A stretch of 64,000 nt of DNA from Pseudomonadaceae bacterium (GTDB taxonomy: Bacteria; Pseudomonadota; Gammaproteobacteria; Pseudomonadales; Azotimanducaceae): positions 1 to 64,000 of the forward strand of contig JANSXA010000010.1 in NCBI GenBank assembly GCA_024743175.1, in the 5' to 3' direction. Positions 52,164 to 64,000 of the stretch are shown here, piece by piece; the stretch's first letter is position 1; each line of letters opens with the position of its first letter. A program made the position numbers and the translations under genes. The notes under the pieces were generated by a model. The model saw only the letters and a list, made by a program, of their open reading frames with translations, searched no databases and was not told the DNA's origin.

Positions 52164-53041
52164 AGGTTGTCGCGACCACCACCTGGCGGTCGCTTGAAGC
52201 GTTTGTATTCCCATTGATATTGCTCCGGCGCTCGTCTGATCACCTGCTCTATGGTGCGGTTCAGAACTTCAGCACACCCTTGAGCATCCAGACCCTCAAT
52301 TGAATCAACCAGGGATTCAAACCGCGCAACATAACCATAACCATCGTCACTTTTTTTGCGCTGGACTGAGCCGACAATGACATCAGGCGCAGTTTTGTCA
52401 ATCAAGCGGTGCACAAGACTCATGGTCAGCGCCGGGTGACCAAAAAAATCCGCATAAACACCGGCGCTTCGATCTGGTACCTGGTCCGGCAGAATCGCCA
52501 CGAGTTTGCCCTGTTTAAGAACCCGCAGGATGTTGCGCATACCTGCTGTATCGATGGCAAACAGCTGCCCACCAAAACGTTCCCGTGTGGCAAGAATGGC
52601 GGGTTCCAGCGCTGCGACTTTAGGGGGGGCATAAAGGGCAGCAACACTGTAGTTCAAACCCAGAAAAGCACACAGCAACTCCCAGTTGCCAAAGTGTGGC
52701 ACCAGCAACAGAACACCCCGTTCACGCTGGTACGACTGCTTTAACAGGTCCTCTCCTTCCACGCTCAGGATCTGCGCCATCAGCTCCTGTTCAGTACGGT
52801 ACGCCATTTGCGCAAACTCGAAGACCAGCAACACCATATCGGTAAGACTTGCTTTGACCAGCGTCCTTACTTCGCTGTCAGACAGTTCGGGAAAGCAGAG
52901 TTGTATATTGATCCGGCTGAACCTGGCTGAATCGCTGTCGATCAGAAGCAGAATGCGCGCGGCTGCTGCGGATAGACGGGTGGCCAGACGCGGCGAGGGT
53001 AATTGGGCCAGCCACAGCCCGAAGCGAACAATCTGTGACAT
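52148..53041 (-). CDS. LpxL/LpxM-type lipid A acyltransferase
   Basis: 297 residues from the ATG of MSQIVRFGL; an ATG at 53059 would add six and overlap the gmhB start. The Lip_A_acyltrans motif HFGNWE (His-x4-Glu, in VPHFGNWELL) is seen, with a PDQVPDRSAGVYADFFG stretch and an N-terminal membrane helix. It would add a secondary acyl chain to Kdo2-lipid IVA, but which position is unknown. Pseudomonas also has such a gene near gyrB. It starts 16 bases from the divergent gmhB start. Confidence 0.9.
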   Translation of the reverse strand: MSQIVRFGLWLAQLPSPRLATRLSAAAARILLLIDSDSARFSRINIQLCFPELSDSEVRTLVKASLTDMVLLVFEFAQMAYRTEQELMAQILSVEGEDLLKQSYQRERGVLLLVPHFGNWELLCAFLGLNYSVAALYAPPKVAALEPAILATRERFGGQLFAIDTAGMRNILRVLKQGKLVAILPDQVPDRSAGVYADFFGHPALTMSLVHRLIDKTAPDVIVGSVQRKKSDDGYGYVARFESLVDSIEGLDAQGCAEVLNRTIEQVIRRAPEQYQWEYKRFKRPPGGGRDNLYRRQ

Positions 53042-53057
53042 TATTGTATTTTCACCC

Positions 53058-57174
<4,117 letters not shown>

Positions 57175-57186
57175 CTGATGCAGGCC

Positions 57187-58290
57187 TTAAAGCCTCATAG
57201 GCATAACAACATAATTTGCCGAGTCGTTACCTATCCCCTCTATCAGGGCGGAACTGTTGGCGTCTGAAACACTGAGTCTTATAGCCTCTGTCTGCAGCAC
57301 ACCCAGAACGTCCAGTAAGTAACTGACATTGAAACCGATCTCCAGCTCTTCACCATTGAACTCTACGGCAACAATTTCCTCAGCTTCTTCCTGTTCCGGG
57401 TTGTTGGCTTGTATGGTCAATAACTCTGGCGTCACTATCAACCTGACACCGCGATATTTTTCATTCGAAAGTATCGCTGCACGCTGAAACGCGTGGCGCA
57501 ACGTCTCCCTATCTCCAACCAGGGCACGGGAACCATCCGTTGGCACCACCTTTTCGTAGTCAGGAAACTGACCGTCAACTAACTTGGTAGTCAGCGTGTA
57601 TTCACCGGTTTTCGCGCGCAGATGATTTCCACCCAACTGCAACTCTATGGTTTCACCTTCACCATCCAACAGGCGGGCCAGTTCCAGAACACCCTTGCGG
57701 GGCACGATAGCCTGAATTCTTTGTGCAACATTTTGATTGCTTGAATCTTTGGTGCTCATGGCCAACCGGTGACCATCTGTTGCGACGGCGCGGATATGGT
57801 CACTTGTTACCTCAAACAGCATGCCGTTTAAAAAATAACGAACGTCCTGCTGAGCCATGGCAAAGCCAACTTCATCAATCAAACCGCGCACATCAGCTTG
57901 TTTCAGCTGCAGTGCAACATCCGCGTCACCACCGGGTACTTTAGGAAAGTCCTCCGCCGGCAGTGTCGCCAGGGTAAAACGACTACGCCCGGAACGCACA
58001 ATGGCCCTGTCAGCTTCAACACTCACCGTCACTTCTGCGCCATCTCCCAGCGAACGCCAGATGTCAGCGAGCTTCCTTGCCGGCAGCGTGGCCTCTCCTT
58101 CCTGTTGGATATCCGCATCACATTCGGCAACCAGTTCAACTTCCAGGTCGGTGCCGGTAATTTCGAGACGGTTATCTTTGGCCCTGAACAGGAGGTTTGC
58201 TAACACAGGCAGAGTCTGCCTGCGTTCAACCACACCAGTGACCAACTGCAGAGGTCGCAGTAGTTGTTCACGCTGAATTGTAAATTTCAT
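57187..58290 (-). CDS. dnaN: DNA polymerase III sliding clamp (beta subunit)
   Basis: 367 residues, three repeated clamp domains. It begins MKFTIQREQLLRPLQLVTGVVERRQTLPVLANLL, the normal start, and ends SANYVVMPMRL, the normal end. GTDLEVELVAE, RGLIDEVGFAMAQQDVRYFLNGMLFE and SDANSSALIEG are conserved. It tethers polymerase to DNA. It lies between dnaA and recF. Confidence 0.98.
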   Translation of the reverse strand: MKFTIQREQLLRPLQLVTGVVERRQTLPVLANLLFRAKDNRLEITGTDLEVELVAECDADIQQEGEATLPARKLADIWRSLGDGAEVTVSVEADRAIVRSGRSRFTLATLPAEDFPKVPGGDADVALQLKQADVRGLIDEVGFAMAQQDVRYFLNGMLFEVTSDHIRAVATDGHRLAMSTKDSSNQNVAQRIQAIVPRKGVLELARLLDGEGETIELQLGGNHLRAKTGEYTLTTKLVDGQFPDYEKVVPTDGSRALVGDRETLRHAFQRAAILSNEKYRGVRLIVTPELLTIQANNPEQEEAEEIVAVEFNGEELEIGFNVSYLLDVLGVLQTEAIRLSVSDANSSALIEGIGNDSANYVVMPMRL

Positions 58291-58301
58291 GATGCCCTCG
58301 G

Positions 58302-59618
58302 CTAACCCGATAGTAGTCGCGTTAAATTTTTATGGTCTTCCGCAAGGTCCATGCTGGATTCACGCAATTCAGCAACCTTACGGCAAGCATGCAGCACTGT
58401 TGTATGGTCTCGACCACCAAAAGCATCACCTATCTCCGGCAGAGAATGGTTGGTTAACTCCTTGGCCAGCGCCATCGCCACCTGTCGTGGCCGCGCAATT
58501 GTACGATTACGCCGCTTGGATAACAGGTCTGCAATTTTTATATTGTAATACTCCGCAACGGTCCGCTGAATATTATCAATCGAGATCTGCCGATCCTGAA
58601 TAGCAAACAGATCGCGCAGGGCGCGCTTAACCTGTTCGATGCTGATGTGTGCTCCGGTAAAACGGGCATTTGCGATGACCCGTCGCAGGGCACCTTCAAG
58701 TTCGCGCACGTTAGAACGAATTCGCTCCGCAATGAAGAACGCAACGGCCGGATCCAGATGCACCTGCTCCGCCTCCGCTTTCTTCATCAGAATAGCAACA
58801 CGGGTTTCCAGTTCCGGCGGTTCCACCTCAACCGTCAAACCCCAGACAAAACGGGACTTCAAGCGCTCTTCAAGACCATCAATCTCGCGTGGATAACGAT
58901 CACAGGTCAGCACCATCTGATGACCTCGCTCAAGCAGCGCATTAAATACATGGAAGAACTCTTCCTGTGAACGCAGCTTTTTAGCAAAGAACTGAATGTC
59001 ATCTATCAGCAACGCATCTACCGATCGATAGTACTGCATGAAATCCTGCATCGTACCTTGCTGCAGAGCTCTGACCATATCCTGCACAAACTTCTGCGAG
59101 TGCAGATACACCACTTTGGCTTCAGGGTTTACTTTAAGTATTTCGTTACCAACCGCCTGCATCAGGTGAGTTTTACCCAGACCCACACCGCCATAGAGAA
59201 GCAACGGGTTGTATGCAATACCGGAGTTACTGGCAACCTGCAGCGATGCCGCTTTGGCCAACTCATTGGATTTACCCTCAACAAATGTATCAAAGGTGAA
59301 TTCAGCGTTCAGGTTGTGCGTGGCTTTAGGTGTCTGGCGAAGCCCATCCGCCCGTAATGGAGCACCCGGCAGGTTCTGCCCGACGCTCAACATAATGTCT
59401 AATTCTTCATCAATACCACTGATCTGACTGACCAGATCCTGTATACGCTGCAGATAGGTTTGCCGTACTTCATCTTCTACGTAGATGTTTGGTGCCAGTA
59501 GCGATACTGAACCGTCATCAATGCGAACCTGCAGGGGTTTAATGTATGTATCAAACTGATCTTCTGCAATTTCACTGGCGAGCCTACCCAAGCACTGTTG
59601 CCAAATGCTGTGTCCCAC
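58302..59618 (-). CDS. dnaA: Chromosomal replication initiator DnaA
   Basis: 438 residues from a GTG at 59618 ([17 protein letters not shown]). A TTG at 59633 is the only earlier in-frame start. Domain I is about 1-90, the variable linker about 95-110, and AAA+ domain III has Walker [17 protein letters not shown] and Walker [12 protein letters not shown]. Domain IV holds the DnaA signature [12 protein letters not shown], with SLPEIGDAF before it. It starts replication from the adjacent oriC. Confidence 0.97.
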   Translation of the reverse strand: MGHSIWQQCLGRLASEIAEDQFDTYIKPLQVRIDDGSVSLLAPNIYVEDEVRQTYLQRIQDLVSQISGIDEELDIMLSVGQNLPGAPLRADGLRQTPKATHNLNAEFTFDTFVEGKSNELAKAASLQVASNSGIAYNPLLLYGGVGLGKTHLMQAVGNEILKVNPEAKVVYLHSQKFVQDMVRALQQGTMQDFMQYYRSVDALLIDDIQFFAKKLRSQEEFFHVFNALLERGHQMVLTCDRYPREIDGLEERLKSRFVWGLTVEVEPPELETRVAILMKKAEAEQVHLDPAVAFFIAERIRSNVRELEGALRRVIANARFTGAHISIEQVKRALRDLFAIQDRQISIDNIQRTVAEYYNIKIADLLSKRRNRTIARPRQVAMALAKELTNHSLPEIGDAFGGRDHTTVLHACRKVAELRESSMDLAEDHKNLTRLLSG

Positions 59619-59939
59619 TAAACATGCCCCCAAGACATTTGCGCCGAATCGATGTCCGGCGCTAAAAATATTTTCTTTCTTTTTTTCAGCTGTCTCTCTT
59701 GCCAGTTTAAACTGGACTACTCTTTCTTGAGAGTCGCAAACACCGCCCTAAATTGGGTTGACAAGTTAGCCAACGGGGAAGCTACGCGCGAATCATCAGG
59801 AAGATTTGATGTGGCAGCGAACGAATTTATTTAAGCTCAAGCAACTCAAAATAGCTATGCATAGCTTGCAAAAAGCCTGCAAAAATTTTCTATCTCAGTA
59901 AATTCAAAAGCTTACAGGCAAAGATCAGGAACGTCTTAA

Positions 59940-60180
59940 CTCATGCCGTGTTCACAGTTTGTGTGCAACCTGCTGGAGAACCTGTGGATAACTTTCACCA
60001 GACGACTTACACACATGAATAAGCGACATTACGCACAGCTGGAGGCACTCACTGTCCACAGCCTAAAGCAGCCGGTTAGGCCTTGTGTTTCAGCCACTTA
60101 AACTACTTAGTCACAGCTACAGCCGTCCTTAACAAACAACAATAACAATTCTTTAATATATAACTATCTTATTATTTGAC
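59940..60180. other. Candidate replication origin oriC
   Basis: It lies between dnaA and rpmH, the Pseudomonas oriC position. A perfect DnaA box TGTGGATAA (minus-strand TTATCCACA) is at 59983-59991. Weaker two-mismatch boxes are TTACACACA (60007-60015), TTACGCACA (60029-60037), CTGTCCACA (60052-60060) and TTAGTCACA (60107-60115). An AT-rich stretch at about 60128-60178 (AACAAACAAC, TTTAATATATAAC, TTATTATTT) would be the unwinding element. The dnaA promoter must lie in 59619-59940, but I cannot place its boxes. Confidence 0.8.
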
Positions 60181-60204
60181 TCCGAAGAGAGCTGTCCCTA
60201 GAAT
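60176..60204 (+). promoter_or_regulatory. Sigma70-type promoter for rpmH
   Basis: TTGACT (60176-60181), a spacer of 17 bases and TAGAAT (60199-60204). Each box has one mismatch to consensus. Transcription would start about 32 bases before the rpmH ATG. The -35 box abuts the AT-rich part of oriC. Confidence 0.75.
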
Positions 60205-60242
60205 CTCGCCCCCGTATTTTCGATGGCCAAATTGAGTAGGAC

Positions 60243-60386
60243 ATGAAAAGAACATTTCAGCCCAGTAATCTGAAACGTGCACGCACCCATGGCTTTCGTT
60301 CACGCATGGCTACCAAGGCAGGGCGGAAAGTGTTGAATGCACGCCGTGCCAAAGGCCGCAAACGCTTGACTGTAAAAGCTTCCTGA
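60243..60386 (+). CDS. rpmH: Ribosomal protein L34
   Basis: 47 residues: [20 protein letters not shown], then [24 protein letters not shown] and the extra tail KAS; the family usually ends at the RLTV of 44 residues. The protein is too short for a long-ORF screen, but the family match is unmistakable. It sits in the large ribosomal subunit. A sigma70-like promoter lies just upstream; rnpA follows after about 100 bases. Confidence 0.98.
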   Translation: MKRTFQPSNLKRARTHGFRSRMATKAGRKVLNARRAKGRKRLTVKAS

Positions 60387-60489
60387 TATCCTGGTACAGC
60401 AAGCGCTTGCTTGAAAGTGTTTGCTGATCGTTTGACCCGCTCCTCACGTAAACTGGCGTAATCAGACACTGACAGTGCAGGCAGGTGCG

Positions 60490-60831
60490 GTGACTACGTT
60501 CCCAAAATCATCGCGACTATCAAATGCAGCTGAATTTACCGAAGTATTCAGAAACGCTGAGATAAATCTTTCCTCCGGTCCGTTACGTATTCGTGCAATT
60601 TCAAATAGAATGCGCTGCGCTCGATTAGGCTTGGTTGTCAGTAAGAAAGGCAACCCGAAGGCAAATCGACGCAACCGGATAAAGCGTTTAATCAGAGAGC
60701 GATTTCGAGCGCAAAGGTGCCAGCTACCAGACGTTGATATTGTGGTTCAGGTGTTTGGACAGATTGACGACGCACAGCTTGTTACCTTGCTGGATAAGCA
60801 GTTTTTACGCATCGCTCGTGAATTGGGGTAG
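60490..60831 (+). CDS. rnpA: Ribonuclease P protein component
   Basis: 113 residues from the GTG at 60490 ([16 protein letters not shown]); a GTG at 60475 would add five. The family motifs [17 protein letters not shown] and the RNR box, [28 protein letters not shown], are complete. With the RNA subunit it matures the 5' end of tRNA. It lies in the conserved rpmH-rnpA-yidD-yidC order. Confidence 0.94.
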   Translation: MTTFPKSSRLSNAAEFTEVFRNAEINLSSGPLRIRAISNRMRCARLGLVVSKKGNPKANRRNRIKRLIRERFRAQRCQLPDVDIVVQVFGQIDDAQLVTLLDKQFLRIARELG

Positions 60832-60833
60832 GT

Positions 60834-61175
60834 TTGACAATAAATACTCATCAACCGTGCGACCTGCCAGATAACTGCCAGGCAGATAGTATCGATACTG
60901 CGCTCCCCGCTGCCAGGCGGACCATAGGTGTTCGGCTGGGTACTGGTTTTATACGTCTTTATCAGATAACGCTGAGCCCCTGGCTGGGTAATCAGTGTCG
61001 CTTTCATCCAACCTGCTCTCATTACGGCATACACGCCATCGAAACGCACGGTCTTGTGAAAGGCCTCTGGCTGACAGTGAAACGCATTGTTAAGTGCCAG
61101 CCTTTTCATCCGGGTGGCATCGACCAGGTGCCCGAAGCGATTGGCAAATCATCGCGTCCACGCAGCGCTAAATAG
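60834..61175 (+). CDS. yidD: Membrane protein insertion efficiency factor YidD
   Basis: 113 residues from a TTG at 60834, 2 bases after rnpA. The core [33 protein letters not shown], then [21 protein letters not shown], contains the three conserved cysteines. The first 25 residues ([16 protein letters not shown]...) are an extension or could be 5' untranslated if a later start is used. YidD helps YidC insert membrane proteins. Confidence 0.93.
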   Translation: MTINTHQPCDLPDNCQADSIDTALPAARRTIGVRLGTGFIRLYQITLSPWLGNQCRFHPTCSHYGIHAIETHGLVKGLWLTVKRIVKCQPFHPGGIDQVPEAIGKSSRPRSAK

Positions 61176-61183
61176 GAAAGAAC

Positions 61184-62935
61184 ATGTTACCTCCGGAAAT
61201 ACAACGTATTGTGCTGCTGGTTGCGCTAGCTGCGACAGGCTATTTAATGATTCTCGCCTGGAACGATGACATGCAGGAAGCAAAAACGCCTGTGCAATAT
61301 GACGAGGCGCCCCTTTCTGCCAGCGGATCAGAGCGGGTGAACAGTGCTGATACGCCGGCGGTTGCACTGGGGGACGTGCCGCAAACGCAGACATCTTCAG
61401 CGGATGCCAGTGACATACCTGATGTATCGCTGGTGGCGCCAGGCAATACTGAACCAGCCAATACCGCGTCAACGGCGTCATTACCCAATTCTTCTAACCT
61501 GCTTGAGGTCACCACACCAACACTTCACATATGGATAGATCTTGTCGGCGGCGACATTGTTCGCGTGCAGTTGCCTAAATTTCCCATTGAAATAGATCAG
61601 CCGGATATCTCCTTTCAGCTGCTGAATAATTCCGCATCACAAACGTATATTGCGCAAAGTGGTCTTATAGGTCCCGATGGACCTGATGCCTCGCCAGGTA
61701 GAGCGGTTTACACCACGGCAGAGTCCAGCGTCAGAATTGGTGCTGGCGAAGAGCGGGACGTTGTTCTGCGGCACGAAGCGGATGGTGTCCGTATGGACAA
61801 AGTGTTCACGTTTCGCGGTGATGAATATCTGGTTGATGTGCGCTTCGAACTGCAGAACCTGAGCGCAGAAGCCAAACAGGCGGCCATGTTTGCGCAGATC
61901 AAACGCGATACCCGGCAGCCACCCGATCAGGATACGTTTGCCCTGGCGCCAAGACCTTATCTGGGTGCGGCGCTGACCACATTGGATGAACGCTACAAAA
62001 AGGTAGATTTTGAAGACATCGACGATGATGGTCCGATGGATGAAACTTTAACGGGTGGCTGGATTGCATTTCTGCAACACTATTTTCTGTCTGCATGGAT
62101 TGCACCCACCGAGCAAACAAACCGGTTCAGTGCCCGTCGCAGTGCAGATGGTACTTACCTGTTTGGTTTTACCAGCCCTCTGCAGCAGATCGCGCCTGGT
62201 GGCACAGGGGTCTGGGACGCGCAGTTTTATGCTGGACCCAAAAATCAGAAACGCCTGGAAGAGATTGCCGAGAACCTGAATCTGACTGTGGATTACGGAT
62301 TCTTGTGGTGGATTGCTGTGCCGCTGTTTTATCTGCTGGATTTTCTGCACGGTCTGGTGGGTAACTGGGGTCTTGCAATCATTCTGCTGACCGTTGTGGT
62401 CAAAGTAGTGCTGTATCCGCTATCAGCGGCTGGATACAGGTCCATGGCAAATATGCGTCGCGTGGCGCCGTTAATGAAGCGTCTGCAGGAACGCTATGGC
62501 AGCGACCGCGAAAAATTGTCTAAAGAAATGATGGCGCTTTACAAAAAGGAAGGGGCGAATCCGCTGGGTGGCTGTCTGCCTATGTTGCTGCCGATGCCTA
62601 TATTCATTGCCCTGTACTGGGTGTTGTTCGAATCGGTAGAGCTGCGCCAGGCACCGTTTTTCCTGTGGATCGATGATCTGGCGGTGATGGATCCGTTTTT
62701 CATTCTGCCCTTATTGATGGGTGCCAGTATGTACTGGATGCAGACGCTGAATCCCCAGGTTGGTGATCCGTTACAGGTTAAGATGATGAAAATGATGCCC
62801 ATCATGTTCACCGTCCTGTTCCTGTTCTTCCCGGCAGGATTGGTGTTGTACTGGTTGGTCAACAACGTGTTGTCGATAGCACAGCAGCAATACGTCTACA
62901 AAAAAGTAGAAAAAGCCCAAGCCGCTAAGTCTTAG
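61184..62935 (+). CDS. yidC: Membrane protein insertase YidC
   Basis: 583 residues, the gram-negative form. A first membrane helix (about 5-24) is followed by a large periplasmic domain (about 60-350), then the 60KD_IMP core with helices starting at about 370. GNWGLAIILLTVVVKVVLYPL and MLLPMPIFIALYWVLFESVELRQAPFFLWIDDL are conserved. It inserts and folds inner membrane proteins, including oxidase subunits. It ends 8 bases before mnmE. Confidence 0.98.
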   Translation: MLPPEIQRIVLLVALAATGYLMILAWNDDMQEAKTPVQYDEAPLSASGSERVNSADTPAVALGDVPQTQTSSADASDIPDVSLVAPGNTEPANTASTASLPNSSNLLEVTTPTLHIWIDLVGGDIVRVQLPKFPIEIDQPDISFQLLNNSASQTYIAQSGLIGPDGPDASPGRAVYTTAESSVRIGAGEERDVVLRHEADGVRMDKVFTFRGDEYLVDVRFELQNLSAEAKQAAMFAQIKRDTRQPPDQDTFALAPRPYLGAALTTLDERYKKVDFEDIDDDGPMDETLTGGWIAFLQHYFLSAWIAPTEQTNRFSARRSADGTYLFGFTSPLQQIAPGGTGVWDAQFYAGPKNQKRLEEIAENLNLTVDYGFLWWIAVPLFYLLDFLHGLVGNWGLAIILLTVVVKVVLYPLSAAGYRSMANMRRVAPLMKRLQERYGSDREKLSKEMMALYKKEGANPLGGCLPMLLPMPIFIALYWVLFESVELRQAPFFLWIDDLAVMDPFFILPLLMGASMYWMQTLNPQVGDPLQVKMMKMMPIMFTVLFLFFPAGLVLYWLVNNVLSIAQQQYVYKKVEKAQAAKS

Positions 62936-62943
62936 AGGATGCA

Positions 62944-64000
62944 GTGGCGACCTCCCTGCACGATGACCTGATAGCAGCAGTAGCCACCCCTCCTGGCCAG
63001 GGTGGCATTGGTGTCATTCGATTATCTGGCAACGGTGCTGCAGACGTCGCCAGAATAATCTGTAATCAGAACCTTGTTCCCAGACATGCCACTTACTGCA
63101 AATTCAGCGACGGCGATGAAGTTCTGGATGAAGGCATTGCCATCGCTTTTGCACATTCGGCGTCTTTTACCGGTGAAGAGGTGGTTGAACTGCAGGGGCA
63201 TGGCGGACCGGTTGTGTTGCAGAGGCTGCTTGATCTGGTTTGCCGTCATGGTGCCCGCCTGGCTCGGCCTGGCGAATTCAGTGAACGTGCATTTTTGAAT
63301 GGCAAACTTGACCTGGCTCAGTCTGAGGCGATAGCAGATCTGATTTCCAGTTCTTCCGTTGCCGCCGCTCGTGCTGCAGTGCGTTCCCTGCAGGGAGACT
63401 TTTCCAGACAGGTTCATCACGTTACTGAACACCTGGCCAAACTCAGAGTGCTGGTAGAAGCCTGTATCGATTTTCCCGATGAAGACGTTGAGTTCCTGCA
63501 AACGGGTCAGGTTGCATCGCGTCTGCAGCAGGGCATCGATCAGTTACAGCAGCTGAGAAGTGATTCCGTGCAGGGACAGCTGCTGAATGAAGGTGCTTCG
63601 GTGGCGCTTCTGGGTGTTCCAAATGCAGGAAAATCCAGTCTTCTGAATGTGCTGTCCGGGGAAGAAGCTGCAATTGTCACAGATATTCCGGGCACTACCC
63701 GTGACCTTCTGAAGGTCGATTTGTTACTCGATGGCCTGCCTCTGCGCCTGGTCGACACGGCAGGCTTGCGTGACAGTGGGGACAAAGTAGAGCAACTGGG
63801 GGTAGCGCGAGCAAAAACCCAGGCTCAGCAGGCGGATCTGTTACTGATTGTTGTTGACGCCACCGCGGTTGCCGCAGCGGACCTGGACAGCTATGTATCT
63901 GGACTGCTTGATGGGATAGGTGTGGAACGGGACCAACTGCCCACCATCGTGGTGTTCAACAAAATTGACCTGCTGCCAGCATTAAACGTAGGCATTTCCA
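62944..64000 (+). CDS. mnmE: tRNA modification GTPase MnmE (cut by window end)
   Basis: Starts at GTG 62944 (VATSLHDDLIAAVATPPGQGGIGVIRLSG) and runs off the right edge after 352 residues of about 450. The tetrahydrofolate-binding N-terminal domain and the start of the helical domain (FSERAFLNGKLDLAQSEAIADLI) precede a G domain: G1 GVPNAGKSS, G2 TTRD, G3 DTAGLR and G4 NKID. With MnmG it modifies U34 of some tRNAs. Confidence 0.97.
   Translation, partial: MATSLHDDLIAAVATPPGQGGIGVIRLSGNGAADVARIICNQNLVPRHATYCKFSDGDEVLDEGIAIAFAHSASFTGEEVVELQGHGGPVVLQRLLDLVCRHGARLARPGEFSERAFLNGKLDLAQSEAIADLISSSSVAAARAAVRSLQGDFSRQVHHVTEHLAKLRVLVEACIDFPDEDVEFLQTGQVASRLQQGIDQLQQLRSDSVQGQLLNEGASVALLGVPNAGKSSLLNVLSGEEAAIVTDIPGTTRDLLKVDLLLDGLPLRLVDTAGLRDSGDKVEQLGVARAKTQAQQADLLLIVVDATAVAAADLDSYVSGLLDGIGVERDQLPTIVVFNKIDLLPALNVGIS

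Overview
The window is a chromosomal segment of a gammaproteobacterium, most likely a marine, aerobic member of the Pseudomonadales sensu lato. This rests on the gene content and, above all, on gene order. The right end carries the replication-origin neighbourhood gyrB-recF-dnaN-dnaA / oriC / rpmH-rnpA-yidD-yidC-mnmE. The blocks to its left (trkA-rsmB-fmt-def-LysM-dprA-tsaC-aroE; cox-ctaG-SURF1-ctaA-cyoE-sco; thrB-DUF2782-polA; engB-cytochrome c4-dsbA) follow orders I know from Pseudomonas. I found no rRNA, tRNA, CRISPR array, prophage or intact insertion sequence.

Layout. 1-5.7 kb: the tail of a CcdB-like toxin, a truncated-looking methyltransferase, an HD protein paired with a sterol-desaturase-family enzyme, and DNA polymerase II. 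5.7-11.2 kb: slyX, an amidohydrolase, a cyclophilin, a DUF938 methyltransferase, an amidase and an MFS exporter. 11.2-17.8 kb: an envelope cluster (coiled-coil membrane protein, OmpA-like protein, TonB) followed upstream by a BlaR1-type M56 peptidase and a BlaI-type repressor with two tandem operator-like dyads, then a divergent PQQ/heme c alcohol dehydrogenase. 17.8-21 kb: endonuclease-family protein, DsbA, cytochrome c4, EngB. 21-26.6 kb: an accessory insertion between engB and polA holding an acetylene-hydratase-like molybdo/tungsto-enzyme operon, a divergent TetR regulator, and a run of small hypothetical genes with degenerate repeats. 26.6-33 kb: polA, thrB and the ergothioneine pair egtD/egtB. 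33-41.7 kb: aa3-type cytochrome c oxidase with heme A synthesis and copper assembly factors. 42-53.6 kb: housekeeping genes (yheV, aroE, tsaC, dprA, LysM, def, fmt, rsmB, trkA, trkH, lpxL-type, gmhB). 53.6-64 kb: the origin region.

How it works together. The oxidase region encodes the four genes coxB-coxA-ctaG-coxC, heme O/A synthesis (cyoE, ctaA) and assembly proteins (Sco, a Sco-like protein, SURF1), so it is close to a self-sufficient module for terminal respiration. Cytochrome c4, DsbA and the PQQ dehydrogenase are periplasmic partners that could feed or fold that chain. def-fmt-rsmB and rpmH-rnpA-yidD-yidC-mnmE serve translation, RNA processing and membrane insertion.

The most interesting material is (i) the acetylene-hydratase-like enzyme, which keeps the catalytic Asp, the metal-ligand Cys and three Trp of the known active site but changes two isoleucines of the substrate ring; (ii) two identical parS-like 16-mers embedded in recF; and (iii) the BlaI/BlaR1-TonB locus, in which the peptidase carries a TonB-like C-terminal domain.
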